A DNA stretch of 64,000 bases. It comes from Pelagophyceae sp. CCMP2097 (taxonomy: Eukaryota > Sar > Pelagophyceae). How positions within the stretch are numbered: the stretch's first letter is position 1; each line of letters opens with the position of its first letter. Under the pieces are notes generated by a model. That model ran no database searches. It had not been told where the DNA came from and worked only from the letters and a program-made list of their open reading frames with translations. Positions 39,943 through 48,515 of the stretch are shown here, piece by piece. The DNA is taken from contig MU657276.1 of NCBI GenBank assembly GCA_026770575.1, forward strand, positions 1-64,000, in the 5' to 3' direction. The position numbers and the translations under genes were made by a program.

Positions 39943-40857
39943 TCATGCCATGGTGGCCTCGAGGGGCCGGAGGTCCATTTCGAAGGTGCAGCAGCGCAGG
40001 TCCTGCTGGCTGAGCATCCAGTAGACGTCCGCGGCCATGTCCGTGTCGATGAGGCGGCCCTTGCTGGCGCCGGGCAGGAACGTCTCGATGAAGGGCATGT
40101 CGACTAGGGCGTCGACGATGACGTGCGCGACGTGGACGCCCTTTGGTAAAACCTCCTTGGCCAACGACTGCGCCAGCGCGCGGAGGCCACACTTTTGTAC
40201 GGCAAAGCCACCAAAGTTCGCCGAGCCGCGCAGCGACGCCGACGCACCCGTGAAGATGATGGCGCCTTTCTGCGATTCGAGCATCGCCGGCAGCACGGCT
40301 TGCGCGCAGAGGAGGCCGCCGTAGGCGCCCGCGCGCATGTCGGCCTCGAGCACCGCCGGCGCCAGGTCGGCGATTGCCGCCGGCGCCGGCCGCGTCGCCA
40401 GGTTGTAGACCAACACCTCTGGCCGGCCCTGCTGTTCCGCGAGCTCGGCGAAGCCCGAGGCGCACTGGGCCGCGTCCGTGGCGTCCGCGACGACGTACTT
40501 GACGTCGCTCCCCGCCACGTCGGCGTGGATCGCCTCGCAGATGGCGGAAAGGCGCGACTCGGTACGGCCTGCGGCGACGAAAACGGTAAGAACGGCGAAG
40601 ACGGTGCAACGGTGAGCACTTTGGAAGCAAAAGGTTTCCAAGAGGAGCTTTCTCCGGCCTGTCACTGCGTATTCCACTGGCATGTATCGAGGCTCGACGA
40701 TGCCGCTCACAACTGCATGACTGTGATTTCCACGACGCGGGGCCCAGCCTATGATCCCGACCTTGTAGCCGCCCGCGGCGAAGCGGCGCGCGATGGCGTA
40801 GCCCAGGCCCGGCTTGTGCGAGACGCCGCAGACGACGATCGTCTTCGAGAGCTGCAT
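39943..40857 (-). CDS. Short-chain dehydrogenase/reductase (SDR) family protein
   Basis: Rossmann-fold NAD(P)-dependent oxidoreductase family. The frame is open throughout. About 168 nt between 40736 and 40569 encode a non-conserved insert after KVGIIGW and are probably an in-frame, stop-free intron. Beta-1 and the cofactor loop read IVVCGVSHKPGLGYAIARRF. VLVYNLATR replaces the usual NNAG. The catalytic Ser lies in IIFTGASAS. The Tyr of the YxxxK motif is replaced by Phe (FAVQK), with Lys kept. The same change is seen in some bacterial SDRs whose following helix resembles LRALAQSLAKE. Substrate unknown. It is convergent with the PTPS-like gene. Confidence 0.75.
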   Translation of the reverse strand: MQLSKTIVVCGVSHKPGLGYAIARRFAAGGYKVGIIGWAPRRGNHSHAVVSGIVEPRYMPVEYAVTGRRKLLLETFCFQSAHRCTVFAVLTVFVAAGRTESRLSAICEAIHADVAGSDVKYVVADATDAAQCASGFAELAEQQGRPEVLVYNLATRPAPAAIADLAPAVLEADMRAGAYGGLLCAQAVLPAMLESQKGAIIFTGASASLRGSANFGGFAVQKCGLRALAQSLAKEVLPKGVHVAHVIVDALVDMPFIETFLPGASKGRLIDTDMAADVYWMLSQQDLRCCTFEMDLRPLEATMA

Positions 40858-41079
40858 CGTGCCGTCGGGGCGTTAGAGGGCGTCAAAGGCTGGCGTCGCG
40901 TCGGGCCCGCGGCAAGAATTTTCCGAAAGTTTCGCTGAAACTACCCTCGCACTTTGGACGTGGGCTCTCGCAGTTCAGTGGCACTTCCCTCCCGATGGCT
41001 CGGGCCGCGCCTCGCGGGCATCTAGGCTGACGTTATAACTTATGTGGGGGTGGACATGATGGCGCTGTCCGCACAGGGC

Positions 41080-42268
41080 CTACTTGCACTTTTGAGAGAG
41101 GACGACGATGGCCTTTTTGATGTCGGCCCGGTTCGTCACCGCCTCGTCGAACGGCACGCGGAGCACGCCCTTGGACCCCGTCGCCTCGTCGACGACGCGC
41201 ACGTCGAAGCCGAAGGTGTCGAGGCGCTTCATCTGCGCGGACTTTACGGGCATCGCGCCGACGAGGCTCGTGATGTAGCCCTTGATCGACTCCTCGTGGT
41301 CGTCGTTCATGTGCGTCAGGACGGCGCGCGAAAAGGCCGCGAGGCAATCGATCTTCGCGGCGGAGTACTCTGCGGGGGTGATGGAACCCGCGCGCGCGAA
41401 CCCGCCGACAAAGGAAATGTCGAGGATGTCGTCCATGCGATACATGTGGAAGTCACCGAACTGGGCCCAGAAGGCGCCCGGATGCGAAACGAGGTACGCC
41501 GCGCGCGCGGCGGCGTCTTCGTCCTTGTCAGAGATGCGCTTCACCTCGCCCGTGAGCACGGCGCGCGCGTCCGCCGCGCCCTCGAAAGCCTCCTCCGTCA
41601 CCGTCAGCGCCGCCCGCGCGTCCACTTGGATGTTCTTCGTGTGGCCTAGAGCGCAGATGGGGCTTTGGATTCAATCGCGTCGGGGCGGGACTCGCCGGAC
41701 ATGCCCGAAAAGCAAAAGATGGGGCGGCCGACGTCGTCGACGGCGAAGCCCACGACGGAACCCGACCTAAAGTATTGCAGTCGGCCTCGTGCCGCCTTGA
41801 AGCGTCGGACGCACGGGAATCCCTCGATGGGCCCCGAGGCCGCGAACGTGCTGAGCGTGGCAAAGCCGTCGTTTTGCGCGACCATGGTGCGGATCTCATC
41901 GGCCCAGGAGAGGCGCGGGCAGCCCTCCTGGTGCGCGCGGACCTTTGCCATTCTCTCCGCCGTGACCGGGTCCATCTCGGCCATGCCCTTGACGACGTGA
42001 CCGCCGCGCTTCTCCGGGTTCTTCTTCTCATCTTCCTCCTCAAACTTCGTCCCCGTCACAGAGTCCGTCACCTGCGACGAGAGCTGCGCCAGGCGACCTA
42101 AGAAGAGCGTCGCGCCGAAAGCGGCTTAAAGCGCCGAAAAACAAAAGGGCGGTTCAAAGAATGTTGTTGCGAGTGGCCGAACTGGGGCGTGCGGTGCGGG
42201 GCCGCCGCGGGCTTCACGTGCGGCCGGAGCGCGCCGACGAGCGTCAGGCACGCCAAGTAGCCCTTCAT
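41080..42268 (-). CDS. PNPOx-like FMN/heme-binding fold protein, plastid-targeted
   Basis: Split-barrel protein resembling HugZ and the plant glutamyl-tRNA-reductase-binding/PNPOx family, which act around heme and tetrapyrroles. Exon 1 begins at ATG 42268 with a signal-peptide-like MKGYLACLTLVGALRPH and basic tail. Its donor is unresolved. Exon 2 runs from about 42092 to 41696, and within it 41814-41767 is a 48-nt in-frame intron. Removing that intron restores GFPSGSVVGFAVDD..GRPIF. The next junction (41695-41646) is best explained by a GC-AG intron, giving FSGMSGHTKNIQVDARAALTV. The C-terminal domain (FHMYRMDDILDISFVGGFARA, HMNDDHEESI) is DUF2470-like, as in HugZ. The chemistry is not known. 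Confidence 0.75.
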
Positions 42269-42429
42269 CCTCCTATCGTCGGTGTCTTCTCGATCTCTGA
42301 CCTGGTCGGAGTGTATGTTCGTAATAAAGGTGGTTTCGGCGACTCGACTCGAAGCGCCGTCCGCCCTGCACGGGTTTAAACGGGTCCCGAGCCGATCGCC
42401 GATGAGGCATGAGGTCGCCGAAAGAGAAA

Positions 42430-43700
42430 TTAACCGTATTCGGAGCCTTCGTCGTCGTCGTCGTCGTCGTATTGCCGTCGCTCGTCGCCGTCGTCGTCGC
42501 TGGCGTCGTCGATGAGGTCGTCGAGGATTGCATCGAGGGCGCCTCGGCCGACGGGCCGGTTGGTGAGCGCCATGAGGCGCTTGCGCACATTCGCGTCGAC
42601 GCGCCGCAGCGGCTTTGCGAGGATGGCCGCGAGGTGCCTCCGGATCGGGTGGTGGTGCGCGTGCGTGGTTTCGGCCAACTCCACATACCGCCGCGCCAGC
42701 GCCAGAGGCCCGCTGCGCCCGCCGAGCGAGAACAGTTGCGGATCCCGCAGCAACGCGCGCGCGCTCATCACGCCGTCGCACCGCGTGTACGCGAGGCCTA
42801 CGCCCGCGGTCCTTGGACGGTGCTTCTATAGCCTGGGCCGGGGCGGCGGCGCGAGCGGCGGTCGACGCGCGAGGGGCCGACTCGCAGGCAGGGACGGTCC
42901 AAGGCTCACAGGCTCGAACGTCTGCAAAGTCGCAAATGTTCCCGTTGGCGACGACGAGGCACGCAGCGCGGCGCTCCGCGACCGCGATCTTTATGAGCCT
43001 GCGTGCGCGGGTTCTGGGGCCTTGCCAACAGAAGAAGCGACGTACCGGATGACCTCCCAGTCGGCGAGTCTACCGCCGGGCCCCTTGTGCCACGAGCCTG
43101 GGCGTCCGCGTGACGCGAGTCCTCTGGCGCCGCGTGCGCACCTCGAAGCGGCCGGCCGTGGACGGTGATGACGTCGGCGCCGGCGTCGGCGAGCGCCACC
43201 GCAAAGGCGACGCTCGCGCGGCGGTCGTCGAGGACGCGCGTCTTGGCGAGGACGGCGACTTCCGCGGGGAGCGCGGCGCGCAGCGCGGCGACGAGGTCGA
43301 ATGCGGCGCGCGGCGCCTTGGGCCCTGGGCCTGGGAGGAGGTAGGCGCCGTAGCCGCCGCGCTTCGCGCAGCGCTGCGGACAGCCCATGTTCACTTCAAC
43401 ACCGCGCACGCCCGGCATGCCGGCGAGGAGCTTCGCCGCTGCTGCCAGGTCGCCGGGTGTGGCGCCGCAGAGCTGCGCGACGCAGGGCGAGTCGCGCTCG
43501 GCGAACGGAAACTCTGCGCGGTACTTTTCACTCCGTGCGTAGCCCGCGGCCTCGATCATCGGCGACCACGTCGTGTTCGCGCCGCGCTCGCGCACCAGCA
43601 GCCGGAAGGCGCACTCGGACGCGCCCACCATGGGCGCGCAGCCGAGGATCGGCACCGTCCAGCCGCTTAAAGGCTCTTTCATCAAGACCCTTGGCCGCAT
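42430..43700 (-). CDS. DUS1: tRNA-dihydrouridine synthase, Dus1 type
   Basis: FMN enzyme reducing uridines 16/17 in the tRNA D-loop. Exons: 43700-43142, 43097-43046, 42998-42910 and 42797-42430, with introns of 44, 47 and 112 nt, all GT-AG and in phase. The core shows APMVGASECAFRLL, then VEVNMGCPQRCAKRGGYGA with the catalytic Cys; the GCPQR.AKRG.YGA form marks Dus1. VITVHGR, LADWEVIR, VVANGNICDFADVRAC and YTRCDGVMSARALL follow in order across the spliced exons. A helical domain and an acidic Asp-rich tail close the protein. An in-frame ATG at 43832 would add 44 residues. 43700 was chosen because the fold begins just after it. The last exon could be mistaken for a separate 113-residue gene. 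Confidence 0.9.
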
Positions 43701-43860
43701 CGGCGCGGACGCCGCGACTCGGAATCGGCACTCGTCGCTCCGCGTGAGCAGCGGCCGCAACCAGCTGCGGCTCAGCGTCAGCGCGTGGAAGAGCTCGGCG
43801 AGGGGGACCCGCGCGTCGTCCGTGCGCGCCATATAGCGCGCCACAACCGAGCGACCGGCG

Positions 43861-44471
43861 ATGCCGCAGAGGCTCTGCGTCGCCCGCTGGCTCGCCCTGC
43901 TTGCAGGGTGGAACACAGTGTGGATCTCTCACAGTAGTATCTTGTCGCCGAATTTCAGCGACGACAATTCAGCGACGCGCTCGCGCTTTCTCACCATGGC
44001 GGAGCAGGTCTCGGCGGCGCACCCGATGGACGCGCTGTTCGCGACGGTCGAGTCGCGGCGCGGCGCGGACCCGAGCTCGTCCTGGACGGCCAAGCTCCTC
44101 TCAAAGGGCGTCAACAAGGTGGGCCCCGGTGCACTCTGCGGAGCCGCTGCGCCCGTGCGAGGCGTCTCGTAGGTGGCTCAAAAGGTCGGCGAGGAGGCGA
44201 CGGAGGTGGTCATCGAGGCGGTGACTGGCAACAAGGAAGGCGTCGTCTCCGAGTCTGCGGACCTGCTTTACCATCTGGCAGTGCTCTGGGCCGTCTCAGG
44301 CGTCGAGCCGGCAGACGTCTACGCCGAGCTCGTGCGTCGAAACGCCGGGGCGCAATCCGCACGTCCGAAGAGCCCCTTCGTACAGCGTCCACGGCCTGTC
44401 ACCCGACTTGCGAACAGGCTCGTCGAGAAGGCGTCTCTGGCATCACGGAAAAGGCCGCGCGCCCCAAGTGA
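43861..44471 (+). CDS. hisE: Phosphoribosyl-ATP pyrophosphohydrolase (stand-alone HisE)
   Basis: Second step of histidine synthesis: cleaves PR-ATP to PR-AMP and pyrophosphate. Exons 43861-44118, 44173-44331 and 44418-44471; introns 54 and 86 nt; stop TGA at 44469. The catalytic helices read [24 protein letters not shown] and [12 protein letters not shown], with the Glu/Asp metal ligands of the MazG-like fold intact. The end, [17 protein letters not shown], matches HisE. From 43861 the protein has about 45 extra N-terminal residues beginning like a signal peptide ([16 protein letters not shown]), fitting plastid import. ATG 43996 is an alternative. In plants and fungi this activity is usually fused to HisI; here no HisI part is present. 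Confidence 0.9.
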
Positions 44472-44640
44472 CCACGCCGCCGCGAGATCCCGCAGAGGGA
44501 CCACTTAAGATCAGCCATTTCTTATATGTAACCGTCGCCTCGGGGGTTTAAAAGCACGGCGCCGGTCCGCGGCGCCCTCGGGGTCGTGGTTAGACGGCCT
44601 CGGGCTTTGCGGATGGCGCTGCGCACTTGGGATGGTCGCT

Positions 44641-46884
44641 TTAACAGTCTTGGTTGACGCCGCCGTAGCCGCCGCCGGCGCCGCGCACCTTTGCCGTGTT
44701 GCGGCGCTCGAGGGCGATGCCGACGGCGACGCCCGCGGCGAGCGCAGCGCCAAAGCCCACGAGGACGGCCGGGATGGCCAACCAGGGGAGCATGTAGACC
44801 ACGCGGACCGCGGGCGCCGCGGCGGGCGCCGCGGGCGCGGACGCGGGCGCAGGCGCGGGCGCGGGCGCGGGCGCGGGCTTTGTGGGCGCGGCGACGGGCT
44901 CGGCGGACGGTGCGGGCGAGGCGGCCCCGTCGAGGTCTGCGTAGTAGGCCACGTCCGCGGCGTCGGTGTACTGGACCTTTGGCTTGTAGTACGTGGTGCT
45001 GCGGAGCCACTCCTCGGAGTAAAAGTAGCCGAGGATATCGATTTCTTGCACCTTTGCCGCGGAGACGCGGTAGCCGTCGCGATACTTTGTCACAAGCTTG
45101 TCGAAGAGCTTGGTCCAGGCGTCGAGCGACTTGTCCGCGGCGGCGGCGTTGAACGCGTCGTCGCCGCGCTTGCCCTTGCTGCGGCTCTTGAGGGCGGTTT
45201 CGGCGTCGACTTCCATTTGGTGCTGCGCGCCGCGGACGTCGCGGATGGCGAATTTGAACGTGTTGGCGCGGAGCCAGTTCGCGATGAGGGTGGTGGACCA
45301 AAATAAAGAGTCGGGCGTCTTCTGAAAAAGCGACCCTCGCGCGACGGGCGACGATGCCGAAATGGCGCCGCGCGCGACGACCGGCGTGTAGACGGCGGCG
45401 TGGGGCGCTCCTTGGGCAAACCACACGACCGCGCTCTGGTGCTTCGCGCTCGAGGCGACGGCCGTCGAGTACGACGTGCGGAACATGGAGATGGCGCGCT
45501 CGAAGCGGCCCTCGAACAGGAGCGCGTGCATCGTCGGCTCCTCGGGCCACGCCTCCGAGGCAGTCGTGCGGCAGTTCATGCACGCGCCGTCGAAGCGGTT
45601 CGGGTCGCCCCACGGCCCGGCCGCGAGACCCGTCGTCAAGTCGAAGCGCGAGCCTTCGTAGTAGTCTCGGTTGATGGCCAAGATGTCGTGGATCGTGAGC
45701 GTCCGCTCCACCTCGATGGACCACGGCAGCTCCGAGCCCATCAGAGTGACGAAGCCGCCGTTCTTCTCAGTTAAAGCCGCCGTCGCCACGGGCGCGAGGA
45801 GGGAGAAGACGCGCCAGATGCGCCTCGTCGAGTACAGAAACATGTTGTTCTCGCGGTTCTCCTTCTCAGACGGCCCAAACGTCGCGGTAAAGTCGACAAG
45901 GCCATCGGCGTCTTCCACGAGGAGGCCCGTCTTCTCCGCGACGGCGCGGACGTTGGTCGACGCCAAAAAGTCGCATGTCGCGCCTTGCTCCTCCCAGAGG
46001 CAGGCGTCGTGCTTTGCGGCGTCCGTCGAAGCGTCGGGAACGCCGCGGAGGACGAACGCGTTTGCGACGGCGGAGACGTGCTTCGGGGGCACCTTTGCGG
46101 CGACCCAGACGGCGGAGAGGCCCGTGTCGTCTGGCATGATGTGGAACATCCAAGTTTCCTCGCCGTCGCCGATCGTCAACGCCTCGCCCGCCTCGCCCGG
46201 CGTCAGCTCCGCGGCGTAGTAGCCGTGGCGTTCGCCGAGGAGGCCCATCAAGCGCATGGCGCACCGCGCCGTCGCGCAGGACCGTAAAGCGATGCGCGTC
46301 AGTTGGGTAATGTCCACCAACGGCCCGTCGCAGGTCGGGCAAGAACGCGGCGCCTTGCCGAGCAGCTTCGCTTCGCACGTCGACTCGCCCATGGCCAGGC
46401 CGACGTCGTTGGCGATGCCATACGAAGCCTCGACGTTGCCGTACGACGCGGCCGTGCCCGATAAAGCGCGGAGCTCGGAGACGTCGATGTAGCCTAACAC
46501 CGTCGCCGCCGCCCAGGCCCCAGACCCCCACGACGCCTGCTGCTTCACCGCCAGCGATTCGTCCTCAAAGGGGAAGCCCTCGAAGCCGTCGATGGCCATG
46601 GTGGAGTACTCCAAAGAGGAGGCTTGCCAGGTGTTGGACCGATTCGAGACTTCCATCGGGTACGACGGCCGGTAGTTGCGGACGACCACCGGGTCCTCGA
46701 GCTGGTCCGGCTCGACGCGCGCTAAGCGGAAGTCGCAGTTCGAGCAGTCGCTCGTGTGCGAGACGACGCTGACGTCGTCGGCCATGGCGCGGCGGTCCAA
46801 AGCCATCGCCGTGCAAGCATCCGGCGTCGCCCGCGCCAAACGCACAACGGCAAAGGCCGCAACCTTGGCCCAATTCGGGGACAT
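44641..46884 (-). CDS. Peptidase C69 family dipeptidase with C-terminal membrane anchor
   Basis: Ntn-hydrolase peptidase of the dipeptidase A family. Single exon, 747 residues. The first 23 residues form a hydrophobic, Ala-rich leader. Cys24, right after PDA, is the predicted N-terminal nucleophile exposed by processing (ACTAMALD). VVSHTSDCSNCDFRLARV follows, as in protist C69 members. Further family hallmarks are GYYAAELTPGEAGEAL, ETWMFHIMPDD, RDYYEGSRFDLTTGLAAGPWGDPNRFDG and HQSAVVWFAQGAPH. A Pro/Ala-rich linker (about 665-700) leads to one membrane helix (MLPWLAIPAVLVGFGAALAAG) and a short basic tail, giving a type I topology. The anchor is unlike the soluble bacterial enzymes. Confidence 0.88.
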   Translation of the reverse strand: MSPNWAKVAAFAVVRLARATPDACTAMALDRRAMADDVSVVSHTSDCSNCDFRLARVEPDQLEDPVVVRNYRPSYPMEVSNRSNTWQASSLEYSTMAIDGFEGFPFEDESLAVKQQASWGSGAWAAATVLGYIDVSELRALSGTAASYGNVEASYGIANDVGLAMGESTCEAKLLGKAPRSCPTCDGPLVDITQLTRIALRSCATARCAMRLMGLLGERHGYYAAELTPGEAGEALTIGDGEETWMFHIMPDDTGLSAVWVAAKVPPKHVSAVANAFVLRGVPDASTDAAKHDACLWEEQGATCDFLASTNVRAVAEKTGLLVEDADGLVDFTATFGPSEKENRENNMFLYSTRRIWRVFSLLAPVATAALTEKNGGFVTLMGSELPWSIEVERTLTIHDILAINRDYYEGSRFDLTTGLAAGPWGDPNRFDGACMNCRTTASEAWPEEPTMHALLFEGRFERAISMFRTSYSTAVASSAKHQSAVVWFAQGAPHAAVYTPVVARGAISASSPVARGSLFQKTPDSLFWSTTLIANWLRANTFKFAIRDVRGAQHQMEVDAETALKSRSKGKRGDDAFNAAAADKSLDAWTKLFDKLVTKYRDGYRVSAAKVQEIDILGYFYSEEWLRSTTYYKPKVQYTDAADVAYYADLDGAASPAPSAEPVAAPTKPAPAPAPAPAPASAPAAPAAAPAVRVVYMLPWLAIPAVLVGFGAALAAGVAVGIALERRNTAKVRGAGGGYGGVNQDC

Positions 46885-47162
46885 TGTCGACCGCGGTCGC
46901 GTCCGTATACGTCCGCGCGGCTTGGGAATTGACCTGGAACCGAAGGGTGGCTGAAATAGTCCACAACAACAATCGATCTTTCCCTTGCCTTGCCCTCGGA
47001 GAGAGTGACTTTACCTTGAATTACCTTGAAATTCTTCGCCAAATGTCGCGGAATTGCGCGGACATAGGAATAATGAGTGGCCACGGAGCGTCGCACGTCG
47101 GGCCTCGCGGACTCTCGTGGAATGTCTCCACGCGGAAGGCCTGCGAGGCTGGCCTTGGAATG

Positions 47163-48274
47163 TTATCTATACGGCCACGACGGCGTCTTGCAGCGCCGGG
47201 CCGCCGCGGGGAGGAAAGCCTCTGTGACTTTTTCCAGGCTCGATGCGATTTTCGCCTCGTACGCGCGCCCGGGCCGCCGCGCAAAATGCGCGCGCCACGG
47301 CGCCGAGTCGCCGGGCCAGACGAGGCGGCACGTTTCGTCGTCGCAGCGCGCGACCTCCCACCGAACAAAGTTCGCGACGACCCAAGCCTCAGAGTTCGGC
47401 TCCGGCGGCGTTTCGCCAAACGCGGTTCCGAGCGCCTCGACGTCGATGGGCGCGTCCGAGGCGAAGAGGACGATGTTCGTCGCGCCCTCGTCCGCGGGCG
47501 GCGAGTCGCGAAAGGCGCGGACCTGCGCCGCTTTTCGGGACGCGCCCGTCGCAGCGCCGGACTCACGTGGCGCCATCTGCGTCCGAGGCGCGAGGCGGCG
47601 GCCCTGGCCCACTCAAAGTCGCTGTCGTCCTCGGCCCAGAGATCGAGGCCGTTAAAGACAAGAAGCGCGTCCTTCCCAAGCGTTTTCACATCGACGAGGG
47701 CGCTTCGCTTGAGGAAGCGCCACGCCGCGTCGAGCGATTCCGGGTCGACGACGTCGATGACGACGACGTCGTATTCGCGATTATTGTCCCGCAACTTGAA
47801 CGCTCGCAGGCCGTCGCCGCGTTTCACCCTCGACGCGTCGACGCCAAAGTGTTTCACCGCGAGATCGATGACGTCCTGGCTCAGCTCGACGGCGTGTGCG
47901 TCATATCCCCCGCGGACGAGGTGGTTGAGGACAGCGCCGCCGCCGAGCCCGACGACGAGCGCCGTCGGCGACCGCCGCCCCGCGATTTTCACCAGTTGGA
48001 GCGCCGCGCGCTGCACGGCCCAGCCGCGGAACGCCGCGGCCTCTGGCGCTTCGACGAACGCGGCGCCGATGAGGCTGCGGCCGCGGAGCAGGAATCGCAC
48101 GCCGTTCGAGACGACGACGTGATGGCCGCACGCCCGGTGGAGCCAAAGGCACGCGGCGCCCAGCGCCGCCACGGCCGGCCACATCGCCAAACGGCGCGGC
48201 GGCCGAACGGAGGCGGCGCGGGCCGGCGGAGCCTTGGACCCCGGTTTCTTAGAAGAAGTCTTCTTCGTTGTCAT
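47163..48274 (-). CDS. Spermidine-synthase-like methyltransferase-fold protein, membrane-anchored
   Basis: Class I SAM-fold protein of the spermidine synthase/METTL13-C group. Exons 48274-47567 and 47522-47163; the 44-nt intron is GT-AG in phase 0. Start at ATG 48274; upstream in-frame codons lack an ATG. The N-terminus is Lys/Arg-rich, then one hydrophobic segment at about 33-45 (WPAVAALGAACLWL). The nucleotide-binding loop reads VVGLGGGAVLNHLV and the acidic residue after strand 2 lies in AHAVELSQDVIDLAVKHFG. RVKRGDGLRAF and YDVVVIDVV complete the SAM/dcSAM site. The domain order fits spermidine synthase homologs that methylate proteins, but the polyamine-specific loop is not evident. Substrate undetermined. 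Confidence 0.75.
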
Positions 48275-48515
48275 GGGGACCTCCAAGTGCCGCCCCGGCG
48301 TGGCGGGAGAGATTCCGCCCGGCGTGGCGGGAGGGAGGCGTTCCCTGCTTCGTTCAAAGTCGATCTCACGGAGGCGTTCCCTGCTTCTCTCCCATGGGTT
48401 CGATCTTACTCCGAGTCACGTGACGGTTCTTTCGCCAAAAACTCCGGCTGCCCAGGGGGCAAGCCGACGCCCGTCGACGGGAGGCGTGGGCGTGCGCGGC
48501 GCCGCGTCGGGCGGG

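Noticed and set aside
42430..42768. Separate 113-residue acidic protein
   Set aside because: Its frame begins DGVMSARALL and joins in phase to the upstream dihydrouridine synthase exons; it is the last exon of DUS1.
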